Shown: positions 11,770 through 23,246 of the stretch, piece after piece
How positions within the stretch are numbered: the stretch's first letter is position 1
Layout of the letters: every line of letters begins with the position of its first letter
NCBI GenBank assembly: GCA_033398695.1
Contig: CM065812.1
Coordinates: 140,560,858-140,624,857, forward strand
DNA length: 64,000 bases
From: Orobanche coerulescens
Taxonomy: Eukaryota > Streptophyta > Magnoliopsida > Lamiales > Orobanchaceae
Direction of reading: 5' to 3'
Made by a program: the position numbers and the translations under genes
Notes under the pieces: generated by a model
Database searches by the model: none
What the model was told of the DNA's origin: nothing
Seen by the model: only the letters and a program-made list of their open reading frames with translations

Positions 11770-13721
11770 TGTAACACCCCTAAGTTATTCAGGGTATATT
11801 ACAGCGCCGTGAGCCCCGCCGTGGGACCTACAAGGCTATTTATATGCGGAACTATGAACTTGGACCGAGAAGGTCCAAGTACAATGAAATGGAAGACAAT
11901 AAAAATGGTATTCAAAACCATATCCAATACATCCGAATCTAATATATCACAAATCAATACCACGGCAACACAGGCCAGAACATCAAGAAAACCGAAAACA
12001 GTACTTGAGTATTCAAAAACCATTCGAGTACAACAACACTGAATGGAGGAAATACAAAACATAACCAGAGACAAGACACGACATCAAATTTTCCCATCAT
12101 ATTCATGCCGACCCGGTACCTGCCTATCCGCTCTTCTGGATCCTGAAATACATGAAAGGTATTTCCCCTATAAAGGGGTTAGCCGTCGAATAGCTAGTAC
12201 AAGTATATCAATATGAAACACACTACTCCTCGACAATAAAGTAAATGTAATCATCATCTCATCAACTCAAGACTAGTATTCCGGAATAACTAAATATCAT
12301 AGCATCACATTCAATACATACATGATTAACCGTGGAACCGCACTAGAGGCTACGGAACCTTCAGAGGACCCATCGGTCCGTCCTAGAGTGCTTAACTCAA
12401 CTGCACCAGACCCGTCGGACCGTCCCAGAGTGGATATATATCATCATACATTTCACATATCTTACTTTGAAAGTCGAGAACGTACAATCATAAACATATA
12501 CTTACCTTTGAGATATCGAGAATCGGAAGGAAAAGAGTATGAGTTCGGTAGGTCCAAGAACGCACTTCCGGCCCCTAAACGATTTGCAAGGAATACGATA
12601 ATCAATAATCCATACTTAAATCACACGAAGAAACTCCCAAAACCTGTCTACGATTCACGAAACTACAAGGGTAAACATCTAGAGATTGGAAAATAACTCA
12701 AACCTTCTCAAGACCGAACAAGGTACAAAAAAATCCGTATAATCATAGGGGGAAACATGGGTACAGGGTAGATACATCATAAGCTCAAAGATATCAAGCT
12801 CCAAAACAGATAAATCATACGAATCTTAGAAAATCCCCAAAAATTCCCAAAATTAGGGTTCTAAGGATCTTACCTTGATTAGGAGGATAGAAATGGATTA
12901 GATATTGTGTGTAATCTTTGTTATCCAACCAAAGATGATGATATCTGAATAAGGATCGCCTCGAATCGCTCCGAATAGCCCAATCCCGCTGCTCCCGATG
13001 AAATGAGTGGAAAAGAAGTGGAAATGACAACTGCAAGGGTTAGCTGCCCTTATATACTGCGTTTGCTTAGCGTGCGCTAAGCTTCAAGATTAGGGTGCGA
13101 TAATGGGGTCACCCGGTAGTCCAGAGGCTACTTACCTGCGACGTTAGTGCGTGCTACCAAGCCTTAGCATGCACTAACTGGTGTCCTGCCAAAGTCCCAT
13201 TTCAGTGTCCCACTCCGCTAGCATGTGTTACTACTGGGAACTAACGCGTGCTACGCAACACATATATCGTGCGCTAGCCGCTTCCTAGCGTACGCTACCT
13301 GATAGTCCAGAAAGTATGAATACCTCTCTGCCTCTGCCGACTCAGCTCATTAGCGTGCGCTACGGACGAAGTTAGCACATGCTACACGAATAACGTGCAT
13401 TAGCGAACTCCTAGCGTGCGCTAACTGCTAGTCCAGAGGGCAGAAATAGCTATTGCCTCTGCCATGCTCCGAACGCTATCGTGTGCTAAAGCTCAAAGCT
13501 AGCCTGCGCTACTTAATTAGAAAAAGAGTGCGTTAGCCTAGGCCTAGCGTGCGCTATCTCCCTGACCCAGAACACTGCCGAAAGGTCCAATCAACACGAT
13601 CAAGATCCAAACAAGGTACGAAACTCTAAGTCAACATCGACAACATCTCAAAGTGTTTACAGAGCGACAAAAGAGGAAGAACGACAAGGTCAACCAATCA
13701 ATAAAAAGTACGGGTATTACA
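11770..13721 (-). repeat. element A 3' LTR
   Basis: In plus coordinates it runs from TGTAACACCCC to GGGTATTACA. It aligns throughout with 27416-29370, with scattered substitutions and small indels. In sense it holds U3 with the AGCGTGCGCTA array, a TATA box, R/U5 and an end block CACGGCGCTGTAATAT followed by a small hairpin and GGTGTTACA. Confidence 0.92.
13050..13560 (-). promoter_or_regulatory. element A 3' LTR: TATA box and U3 array of TTAGCG-NN-CGCTAA repeats
   Basis: On the minus strand AGTATATAAGG (near 13050-13060) is the TATA candidate. Directly upstream of it lie about 15 copies of an inverted repeat with arms TTAGCG/CGCTAA around a 2-bp centre, usually TG. Examples start at 13068, 13351, 13373, 13391 and 13412, spaced 18-22 bp in that cluster. 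Many copies are decayed at CpG (TTAGCATGCACTAA-like). The motif sequence is unrelated to the TACGTACGTA array of the solo LTR, but position and symmetry are the same. Confidence 0.8.
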
Positions 13722-13740
13722 TTCTCCCCCTCTAAAAAGA
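13722..13740 (-). other. element A polypurine tract
   Basis: On the minus strand TTTTTAGAGGGGGAGAA lies immediately before the 3' LTR start TGTAATACCC. Purine-rich sequence abutting the 3' LTR is the plus-strand primer site. Elements B (TTTTTAGAGGGGTGG) and C (TTTTTAAGGGGGGGAG) have the same layout. Confidence 0.85.
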
Positions 13741-13756
13741 AGTTTCGTCCCGAATC

Positions 13757-15024
13757 TTAAGAAATACAAAGTTCGGGGTATTCTAATTGCATCTTATCTT
13801 CCATCTCCCAAGTCGCCTCCTCGACTCCATGTCTCGACCATTGCACTTTAACCAACGGAATGGTTTTGTTCCGAATCTGCTTCTCACGACGTTCAAGGAT
13901 CTTCACTGGCCTATCCGTAAAAGTAACATCCTCGGCTACATCAATATCGCTATAATCGATAACATGACTCGGATTCGGCATGTACTTTGTCAACTGAGAC
14001 ACATGAAAAACGTTATGGACATGACTCAAAGCTGGAGGCAACGCCAAGCGATAAGCTAAATCTCCAACCCTGTCCAAAATTTCAAAAGGTCCGATATACC
14101 TCGGACTAAGTTTCCCCTTTTTCCCGAAGCAGAAAACTCCTCTGGTCAGCGACACCTTAAGTAGAACATGGTCTCCCACTTTGAATTCTAATGGTCGACA
14201 ACGAGTATCATCATAAGATTTCTGACGGCTCTGGGAGGTCAACAACCGGTCCCAAATAATACAAGTCTTCTCCTTATTCTCCAACAACATGTCCATTTCC
14301 GATCCGACTAGGTCCGAAGCCTCGCCCTAACCTACACCGCCTACCATAAAACTGCCTCGAATGGTGCCATTTTGATCGACACATGCCAACTATTATTGTT
14401 TGCAAACTCGATTAACGACAAGTGAAGCTCCCAATCATTACTCCAATCTAGGGCACAAGCCCGCAACATATCCTCCAACGTCTGAATCGTCCGCTCCATC
14501 TAACCGTCTGACTGAGGATGAAAAGACGTGCTCAATCTCAACTTGGTGCCCAAGGCCTGATGAACGGCCTGCCAAAAATGCGATACAAAACAACCATCTC
14601 GGTCGGAAATAATGGTCTTAGTGGCACCCTGCAATCTCAAGATCTCAGCTATTAAAATCCGAGCCAATCTCTCTAGTCCCCAAGTGTCCTTAATACCTAA
14701 GAAGTGTGCAGACTTGGTCAACTGATTGACGATTACCCAAATTATATTCATTCTGGCTCTAGTTCTCGGCATCCTAGTGATAAAATCTATAGAGATGTCT
14801 TCCCACTTCTACTCGGGTATGGTAAGCGGCTTCAACAACCCCGTCGGTCGTTGATGTTCAATCTTGACTTGTTGACATGTGAAGCACCATAGTACAAACT
14901 TCGTGACATCTTTCTTCATATTATTCCACCAAAAATTTCGCTTCAAGTCCTTGTACATCTTACCCGTTCCGGGGTGGATTGAGTAAGGCGTAGCTTGAGC
15001 TTCTCGGAGAATTCTCTGCCTCAA
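13757..15024 (-). pseudogene. element A integrase and chromodomain, broken
   Basis: Sense order on the minus strand: a zinc-binding HHCC region (EAQATPYSIH, CFTCQQVK) at 14809-15024, the catalytic core at 14500-14772 (MNIIWVIVNQLTKSAHFLG, IISDRDG, FHPQSDG), then the GPY/F region and chromodomain at 13757-14296 (LSPRYIGPFEIL, VHNVFHVSQL, VKVQWSRHGVEEATWE). The C-terminal segment is open for 179 codons and includes the whole chromodomain, which in this lineage is thought to steer integration to marked chromatin. The first two blocks share a frame but are separated by a stop, and the chromodomain block is in another frame, so stops and at least one frameshift split the domain. It is nonfunctional as it stands. 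Confidence 0.88.
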
Positions 15025-15240
15025 CTATAGATCATTCGGAACACAAAGACAGCCCTGGGATCTCATAATACTATCCTCATAGACCATAAAACCAGGGGCT
15101 TTTCCTTTAATGACATCATCCTTCAATTGAGAGATCATCGGGTCACTCCACTGTTTACTTTTGATGTCATCAACCAAGGACGAAGTAATCTCAAGAGTGC
15201 ACAAATGTCCTTGTACTCTTTGAAGCCAAACTTCTATTCC

Positions 15241-16560
15241 TTACTCGATTAAATCCTGATGAATCTTTGTCTGAAATGTAAGAACCTCGAGCATCTTAAG
15301 CGATGCTGATTTGCGGCTCAAAGCGTCCGCGACGACATTGGCCTTTCCCGAATGGTAAAGAATTTCTAAATCGTAATCCTTGATCAATTCCAACCAACGT
15401 CTCTGCCCCATGTTCAGTTCTTTATGACTGAAAATATACGTCAAACTCTTGTGATCGGTACAAATCCGACATGGAGAGCCATACAAATAATGCCGCCAAA
15501 TCTTAAGTGCGAAGACAATTGCGGCCAATTCCAAATCGTGAGTAGGATAGTTCATCTCATACGGCTTCAACTGTCGTGACGTAAAAGCTATCGTCTTATC
15601 ATGCTGCATAAGCACACATCCAAGCTCTTGTCCCGAAGCATCGCTATAAACAGCAAATCCTTCATTACCCTGTGGTAAAGCTAAAATCAGCACTGAGGTC
15701 AAACGTCTCTTCAGCTCATCGAAGCTCTGGTGTCTCTCAGCAGTCCAAACAAACTTTTCTGTCTTCTAGAGTAATTTTGTAAGCGACCGAGCAAGTTTCG
15801 AAAACCCATCGACAAACCAACAGTAATACCCAGCAAGACCCAAAAAGCTACGAACTTCTTTAACATTTTTAGGCGGTGCCCAATCTAGCACTACCTCAAT
15901 CTTTTGTGGGTCTACACGAACCCCTTGGCTGAAATCAGATGGCCGAGAAACATAACTTCTTCCAACCAGAACTCAAATTTCGAGAATTTTGCATAGAAGT
16001 GCTCGGATCTCAAAACATCTAGTATCAAACGCAAGTGCCAGGCATGTTCCTCCTTATCCCAAGAATAAATCAAGATGTCGTCAATAAGGACGACCACATA
16101 TCTGTCCAGGTATTCGATGAATATCTTGCTCATTAGTTGCATGAATACTGCCGGTGCATTAGTCAATCCAAAAGGTATGACCACAAATTCATAATGTCCG
16201 TACCTCATTCGAAATGCAGTCTTCGGAACATCAGACTCTTTCACCCGGAGCTGATAGTACCCTGATCTCAAATCAATATTTGAGAACAATGTGGCTCCCT
16301 GCAACTGATCAAATAAATCATCTATACCAGGCAAATGATACTTGTTCTTGATGGTCACTTTGTTTAGTTCACGGTAATAAATGCATAAATGTATTGAACC
16401 ATCCTTCTTCCTCACAAAAAGAACAGGTGCACCCTAAGACGAAGTGCTCGGTCTGATGTACCCTCTCTCCAATAGTTCTCCTAGCTGAGTCTTTAATTCC
16501 TACATCTCGGAAGGTGATATCCAATAAGGTGCCTTAGAAATCGGAGCCGCATTAGACTTT
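15241..16560 (-). pseudogene. element A reverse transcriptase and RNase H, broken
   Basis: RT at 15912-16415 shows [43 protein letters not shown] and the catalytic box LIDDILIYS, where most relatives have FIDD. RNase H at 15241-15702 shows [20 protein letters not shown] and VVADALSRK. The two lie in different frames. Upstream, the fingers motif reads RPSTSS then a stop then GAPVLFV, so an in-frame stop precedes the open RT block. By comparison with element B, this is a complete but decayed domain set. Confidence 0.88.
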
Positions 16561-16839
16561 AAGTCAACGAAAAATTCTATTTCTCAATCCGGCGGCAATC
16601 CCGGAAGGTCATCTGAAAAAACGTCGGGATATTCATTAACAACTGAAATCAAATAAAAATCGAATTTGTTCCCTTCCATCTTCAAAGCATAACACCAATA
16701 GCCCGTGCAACCTTTATTCAAAAGTTTTATGGTCTTCATGTGTTGATAAGCAACATAGGTTGGCCCGATTTATGTCCCATAAACGAGTACTTAGAACCGT
16801 CTTTAGTCATCATAGTGATAACCTTGGTACGGTAATTCG

Positions 16840-17110
16840 TAATCGCTTGGTGGCTGTCAAGTCAATCCTCATCGACGATCACATCCTCGCCTTCTATATC
16901 GACCACAATCAAATTCGATAACCAATTCATACTAGCTATATTCACTGAAAAATCTCTAATCACCCGGTTCCCCACGATTCTATTTCCACTAGGTAGTTCA
17001 CAATGAAAGGATCGCAAGCAGTCATATAAGTTATATTCAAACGGCGTACACACTCTAAGGAGATGAAATAATGTGTAGCACTCGAATCAAGAAGTACACG
17101 AAGTGGATGA
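16840..17110 (-). pseudogene. element A aspartic protease remnant
   Basis: On the minus strand the active-site segment reads RVLLDSSATHYFIS, where relatives have DSGA, so the catalytic triad glycine is replaced by serine. The second half reads NWLSNLIVVDIEGEDVI. The open block is 63 codons (16862-17053) and lies in a different frame from RT. A retroelement protease would cleave the Gag-Pol polyprotein; this copy is inactive. Confidence 0.7.
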
Positions 17111-17159
17111 GCTAGGATATGAATGGTACCTGAGGCCACTGCCGCATCGGGTTTGTCTG

Positions 17160-18039
17160 ATCGATGTATCTCATAGACTCATGGGTGTGCCGAACGGACA
17201 CTAGAATCTCCCCCTCTAGCGTTCTGACTCCGTCCTCGGCCTCTGCCGTAACTCTGTTGTGATTGTCCAAATGGTTGGCTCTGATTCATACTCTGATCTA
17301 AATGCATTGGGGCAGAAGGCCGAGTGTCAATAGTCTAATCCTGTTCGGGGCAATAAGCTGCCCTATGTCACATCTGTCCACAAGTGTGACACTTCAGAGG
17401 TGGGAAGTTGCACTCCAGATTAACGTGGCCTGGGCGACCACAATTAAAACAAGTTACCGGGCGAGTTGAGGTGCCCGAAGTAGAATGAAAACTCCTCTTC
17501 CCTCTAGCAGAACGTGATGACTGCGAGAGAACGGTTAGTCATCTGATTTCTCTAGAAGTTGCCACCCTTAGAACCATAAAAGTTACCAATGATCTTCTGC
17601 TTCTTCAGTTCTTTTGCGTTATCATTGTTGGGGCTTAACATGACGTATGCCAAAGCCCGATCTTGGTATTCCTTTAAGGTAGTATAAGCAAACCCGGCCA
17701 TGTAATGCCGTAAATCCATATTCATCCGCATATCAAAGTAACGGATCTTGTCACGCTGGCACTTGATTCTTCATGTGGATCAGCTGTTGGTTATACTCCA
17801 CTATCGCCTGCGAGACTAGAATGTCCTGCGGCTTAGCCTAGAAAAAGGCTCGGATTCTGCCTTCTTATACTGGCCAAGGACAAAACTCAGCCACCAGTAG
17901 CTCTTTAAATTCTCCCTATGAAGTAGCATGATCCTGTGGTTTGATAACCTTCCACCAAGTCGCGGCTTCCTTGGTAAGGAAGTACTGAGCAATCGGTACC
18001 TTCCTCACTTCCGGACAATCAACCGCTTCAAACACTTTC
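17160..18039 (-). pseudogene. element A gag, 3' two thirds, with two zinc knuckles
   Basis: On the minus strand the first zinc knuckle (17410-17451) is perfect CX2CX4HX4C: CFNCGRPGHVNLEC. A second one (17350-17391) reads CHTCGQM, a stop, then HRAAYC. Farther upstream CPEVRKVPIAQYFLTKEAA is the capsid-like region typical of Tekay gag. The segment ends at 18039, where the CRM-like element was inserted; the N-terminal part resumes at 26817. Several stops and frame changes are present. Confidence 0.8.
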
Positions 18040-18469
18040 TGATGTGAATCGAGATATTATGAAGAACCCGGATGAGGACTTGAGCATACTGACTAGACCA
18101 ATAACGAGGTCTTGATCAAAGAAGTTCAAAAATAATTTATCGACACTCGTCATTGATATGTTTAAAAACAACTATGTTATCAAAGACAACAAATTCATGA
18201 GTAGTGTCGAAGTTGTCGAACAATAAGTTTTTCGTTTGTTTTATCTTGGTGTTTTTTAATTTGAATTGTATTTATTGAGTTATATTTTTATATTTTGAGT
18301 TGTATATAATCGAGTCATGTAATATTAAAGTCGATGACGATCGGAAAAGACGAACAAACAAACAAGGATGCAAATTCCCGCGCGTAAGACTGACACGCAG
18401 CACTCTCGTATTTTGGCCATAACTTACTCGTCCGAAATCCGATTCAGGTGATTCAGCTGTCTATGGAAA
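18040..18469 (+). repeat. CRM-like element 5' LTR fragment
   Basis: It matches the first 430 bp of the LTRs at 19408 and 25798, including the integrase C-terminal coding stretch ending ...SVEVVEQ-stop. It stops abruptly at GGAAAGC, where the sequence jumps to integrase coding DNA. The LTR part that would hold the TATA box is missing. Confidence 0.9.
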
Positions 18470-19594
18470 GCAAAATCACGAGTGTTACCACATGGTTTGT
18501 ATATGCCACTTCTGGTACCTTCCGAACCTTGGGTCGATCTTTCTATGGACTTTGTATTAGGATTACCCAAGGCGAAATTCGGTTGTGACTCCATTTTTGT
18601 TGTAGTTGATAGATTTAGCAAAATGGCACACTTCATTGCATGTCATAAAATGGACGACGCCACACATATTGCTAATCTATTTTTCAAAGAAATTGTTCGT
18701 TTACATGGTATGCCCAAAAGCATTGTATCCGATAGAGATACCAAATTTTTGAGTCATTTTTGGAGAGTCTTATGGGCAAAATTGGGGACAAAATTGCTTT
18801 ATTCTACATCATGTCATCCCTAAACTAATGGTCAAACCGAGGTTGTTAACCGAATGCTTCGTAAATATTTGCGAACTATTGTTAACAAAAATTTGAAAAA
18901 TTGGGAAACATCTTTACCATTTATCGAGTTTGCCTATAATCGAACCGTACATTCTACTACAACATTTTCGCCATTTGAAGTCGTGTATGGTTTTAATCCA
19001 ATAACTCCTTTAGACTTGTTGCCTATTTCAATAGATGACAGGAGTAACCTTGATGGCAAGAAAAAGACGGAGATGGTGAAGCAATTACATGCCAAAGTTC
19101 GTGAACAAATTGAGAAGCGCAACGAACACAATGCAAGAATGAAGAACAAGGGACGCAAACAAGTACTCTTTGAACCAGGTGATTGGGTTTGGGTTAATTT
19201 GAGGAAAGAACGATTTCCCATTCAAAGAAAATCGAAGCTAATGCCAAGGAGAGATGAACCATTCCAGATCTTAGAGCGGATTAACGACAATGCCTATAAA
19301 GTAGAACTACCTGGTGAGTATAATGTTTCCACTACTTTTATTGTCGCTGACTTAAGTCCTTTTGAAATTTCAGATTCGAGGACGAATCTTTTTGAGGAAC
19401 GGGGGAATGATGTGAATCGAGATATTATGAAGAACCCGGATGAGGACTTGAGCATACCGACTGGACCAATAATGAGTTCTCGATCAAAGAAGTTCAAAAA
19501 TAATTTATCGACACTGGTCATTGATATGTTTAAAAATAACTATGTTATCAAAGACAACAAATTCGTGAGTAATGTCGAAGTTGTCGAACAATAA
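18470..19594 (+). pseudogene. CRM-like integrase, 3' part (first copy)
   Basis: It begins mid-domain at [14 protein letters not shown] and carries the catalytic core: [11 protein letters not shown], then [12 protein letters not shown], then NGQTEVVNR, so all three acidic residues survive. A single stop (TAA at 18821-18823) interrupts it where the second copy has CAA. From 18854 the frame is open to the stop at 19594, passing GPY/F-like DEPFQILERINDNAYK and running through the LTR start at 19408. It keeps CGA arginine at the junction where the second copy has a TGA stop. It is a remnant of a deleted internal region, with no promoter of its own. Confidence 0.88.
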
Positions 19595-20378
19595 GTTTTT
19601 CCTTTATTTTATCTTGGTGTATTTTAATTTGAATTGTATTTCTTGAGTTGTGTTTTTATATTTTGATTTGTATATAATCGAGTCGTGTAATATTAAAGTC
19701 GATGACGATCGGAAAAGACCTACAAACAAACAAGGATGCAAATTCCCGCGCGTAAGACTGACACATGACAGTCTGGTATTTTGGCCATAACTTACTCGTC
19801 CGAAATCCGATTCAGGTGATTCAGGTGTCTATGGAAATATAATAAAGAGAGCTACAAATCCTTTTAAGACCATAGGACCATATTCCGAGCCATTGGAGCT
19901 CAGAAATGACAAAACAAACAGCATCGGATTAATGGTGACTTGTTGTCCTTGTTTTCACACCTTAAAATCTTGGTCTTTGATATTTTGTCCCTAAACATGT
20001 GTTGACTGACTTTATATCAGATTTTAGGATCTTTGAATGTTGATTATTATATTTTGTAGGTTTCTTAGTTGTTTTCTTGTTCACACTAGAGTTAGGTGTA
20101 AGTAAGATTTTATGAAATTCGAGAGTGTTTGTATTAACAAACCTTTGTGAGTGCTTTCTTGTTTTGTTGAGTGTGTCTCCAAAACATCCCTTGTGTGATT
20201 TATATACTTATCAAGTACAATCTTGTTAGTATTTATATTCCACCCCTTCCGAGTTGCTACGGCGAGTCACGTAGAGGTTTGGAAGTAAAGCCTCATTTTG
20301 CTTATTTTGGAAACATCCCGGGAACGAATTTATCTAGCGGTGTCGGTTACCATAGCGTATCGTGTGGGGGTCGCATCA
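19408..20378 (+). repeat. CRM-like element middle LTR (functional 5' LTR of the second unit)
   Basis: It runs 971 bp from TGATGTGAATCG to GGGGGTCGCATCA. Compared with the 3' LTR it lacks about 45 bp around 20100, precisely the stretch holding the TATA box (GGCTATAAATAGCC at 26501-26514). Downstream, GTTGGCTTCGGATC follows directly and TGGTATCAT occurs about 33 bp later; either could be a degenerate PBS, the latter resembling initiator-Met. Confidence 0.9.
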
Positions 20379-21162
20379 GTTGGCTTCGGATCTCGGTTAT
20401 TCCAAAACTAAGTGGTATCATCTATTTTTCTTCATTACCATAATCTTCCTACCTTACCATCCTATCATTTCCTTCATCTTCTAAATCTTCCATCTTCTTC
20501 ACAATAAAAAAAAAAAGAAAAAAAAATATAAGTGGTGAAGATTTTGATTGTTTTTGATAACTCTTCAAGCCGAGGCCAGGGGAAGAACTTGTTCCTTAGC
20601 CTTCGGGCGTCTGGTGATTTTAAGCTTGCGAATCGAATATCAAATATCAATCCATTAATTTCATTACTAAAAAAAAAAAGAAAAAAAAAGAAAAAAAATA
20701 TAAGTGGTGAAGGTTTTGATTGTTTTTTATAACTCTTCAAGCCGAGGCCAGGGGAAGAACTTGTTCCTTAGCCTCCGGGCGTCTGGTGATTTTAAGCTTG
20801 CGGATCGAATATCAAATATCAATCCATTCATTTCATTACTAAAAAAAATATCATGGAAGAAGAGAAGAACGAATTTTGGTCGATCTTATCAAACAATTAT
20901 CATACTTTACGTTCCGTTCCATATTCTAAACTATTCCAAAATCTTTGGCTCCCATCCTTCTATTTTTTTTCTTATCGTCATTCGCAATCTTTGGGGGGAT
21001 CGTGGGATTTGAGTTCTTTCAAGAAGAAACTTGATTTGAATCACCTAAAATCACCTTGTAAGTTGTGTGGAAAAAGGCAAAAATTTTTTTTGAGGAATTA
21101 AAAAAAAAAAGCCAAACGAGAGATACGCGAGTGTGAGCGACCGAGCGATCTCCTATGAGGAA
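20379..21162 (+). repeat. CRM-like element leader with a 172-bp tandem duplication
   Basis: AGTGGTGAAG occurs at 20531 and 20703; the two 172-bp units are almost identical up to TTCATTACTAAAAAA and are separated by A-rich runs. Both carry AACTCTTCAAGCCGAGGCCA and GGGCGTCTGGTG. The remaining leader to 21162 is noncoding and ends in A-rich DNA. It looks like a slippage or template-switch duplication. Confidence 0.85.
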
Positions 21163-21275
21163 ATTTTCTTGTAAAAAAAAAAGGAAAAAAAAAAGAGAAG
21201 AAAAAAAAACCAAAAAAAAAAAAGAAAAAAAAGGGAAAAAAAGAGAAAAAAAAGGAAAAAAAAAGGAAAAAAAAA
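21163..21275 (+). repeat. homopurine A/G tract just before gag
   Basis: Apart from two cytosines and a few T near its start, the tract consists of A with scattered G. It ends at the gag ATG (21276). Such A/G-rich leaders precede gag in several plant gypsy lineages; here it could also be read through as lysine-rich codons upstream. Confidence 0.8.
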
Positions 21276-22530
21276 ATGTCAGGAACCGAAGGAGACGAGC
21301 AAAATCTTATACTTCAAAATATTGTACAACAACTTGCTCAAATAGTTGGAAGACTAGATAAACAAGAGGAAACAATTGCTACTCTCACGAAGGGTAGAGA
21401 AGAGGAGCCCGTACGAAGGGGACCAGAACCCATTCGATTTGGAGGCTATGATGATGAAGATTCGATGAATTCTGAGGAGGAAACTCTGAGGTTTATACAT
21501 CGAGGAGGGTGAGGAGGACGAGGAGAAAGGAGAGAGTATGAAGGAAGGCGAGGAAGATATGTCCAAGATGAGGAGGATCGGAATATGGGAAACATCAAAA
21601 TGAAAATCCCATATTTCGAAGGAGGAAGTGATCCGGACACATATCTCGATTGGGAAAGGAAGTTTGAGACTATTTACGATTGCCACAACTATTCCGATGA
21701 GAAGAAAATGAGGTTAGCAATAACCGAATTTTCAGAATATGCAAGCATTTGGTGGGACCAACTTGTGACGGAGAGAAGGAGGAGTCGGGATAGACCGGTT
21801 AGCGGTTGGGAAGAATTGAAGGTTGTTATGCGGAAAAGATTTGTTCGTAATTACTATCTTAAGGAACTATTTTCTCGCTTACAATCTTTAAAACAAGGCT
21901 CGAGAAACATTGAAGATTTTCGAAAGAAAATGGAGATGTTGATGATCCGGGCCAATGTTCGGGAATCGAGAGAGGCCACCATGGCGCGGTTTTTACATGG
22001 GATGAGAGCCGATATAGCTCAAGAAGTTGACAAACAACACTTTGTTGAATTCGAGGACATGGTATATGCGGCGGTAAAAATTGAGGGGAGCTTACGAAGA
22101 GGGAACAACAACAACTATTCCACGGGATACTCTACTTCTTGGAAACAACAATCTCTAGTAAGTTCAGACAAATTTAAAAATTTTGATAAAAGAGAAGGGA
22201 GTGTCTTGAAAGGAAAGTTTGAAGTTGGGAGTACTAGCAAACCAAAATTTGCTGGGAAGACTAATCCCGTCGAAAGCACCCAAAGGAGAAACCGGGACAT
22301 CCAATGCTATAAGTGCCAGGGTCGTGGACATATAACATCCGAATGCACCAACAAACGGGTGATGGTACTTCGGGATGGGAATATTGAAACGGAAAGCGAA
22401 AAAGAAGAAGAAGAAGAGACAAGAGAGGTGGAGAGTGATGATGAGACGTATGAGTATGCACCAGCACTTGTTGTTCGGAGGGAGTTAAGTTCTCAAGCAA
22501 AAGAGGAGGAAGTTAACGAACAAAGAGAAA
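21276..22530 (+). pseudogene. CRM-like element gag
   Basis: The start MSGTEGDEQNLILQ at 21276 follows the purine tract. A TGA at 21510-21512 breaks the frame in a glycine/arginine/glutamate-rich linker; the same frame continues at once. The capsid-like core follows (KIPYFEGGSDPDTYLDWERK, WWDQLVTERR, LKQGSRNIEDF) and one zinc knuckle CX2CX4HX4C, CYKCQGRGHITSEC, at 22304-22345. An acidic linker (SEKEEEEE) leads into the protease. Gag packages the element RNA in virus-like particles. The single nonsense change is consistent with point decay, with no frameshift within gag. Confidence 0.9.
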
Positions 22531-23246
22531 ATCTATTTCACACACGTTGTTTTATTAAAAATAAAAATTGTAGTGTGATAATAGATAACGGGAGTTTCAC
22601 TAATGTCAATAGCGCTATGCTAGTGGAAGAACTCGATCTTCCAACAAGAAGACACCCTAAACCGTATCATTTACATTGGCTAAATGATTGTGGGGAAGTT
22701 TGAGTTAATAAACAGGTACTTGTGGCTCTCACAATCGGAAGGTATGAAGATGAAATCATATGTGATGTCGTTCCGATGCATGCTTGTCATATCTTGTTGG
22801 GAAGACCATGGCATTTTGATCGAGATGCTACTTTGAGCGGAAGGAAAAATCGTTACTCATTCGAGAAGGACGGAAAGAAAATTATCTTAGCTCCCATGAC
22901 TAAGGTACAAATACAAGAAGATAAACTTCGTCTTGAAAAGGAATTTGAAGGAAAATCGAGAAAAGAAAAGGAAAAGAAAAATGAAAAAAATGAAAAAAGC
23001 GAGAAAAATGAAAAAAATGAAAAAAAGAAAGAAAAAGAAAATTTAAGAAAATGCATGCTTGTAAGTGCAAAGGAACTTGAAGAAGATATCAAGGAAAATG
23101 CACCCATGTGCTTGATTATTTTCCGAAAAGTTTGCGCTACTACTAACCCTGGGAACCGGATAATTCCGAGTTCTATTAAATCTTTATTCCAGGAATTTGT
23201 TGATGTTTTTCCTGAAGAACTACCTGCAGGGTTGCCACCAATATGA
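22531..23246 (+). pseudogene. CRM-like element protease and linker
   Basis: The active-site region SVIIDNGSFTNV lies near 22572-22607; the triplet is D-N-G (D at 22584) where relatives have D-G-G or D-S-G. A TGA at 22701-22703 interrupts it after NDCGEV. The frame then resumes through HACHILLGRPWHFDRDA and a strongly biased K/E/N linker at 22960-23045 (KEKEKKNEKNEK-like), ending in a TGA at 23244-23246. Both nonsense codons are compatible with CGA to TGA changes. Confidence 0.82.

Noticed and set aside
22853..23107. Minus-strand frame rich in F and S opposite the CRM-like protease linker
   Set aside because: Antisense shadow of the K/E/N-rich linker coded on the plus strand.
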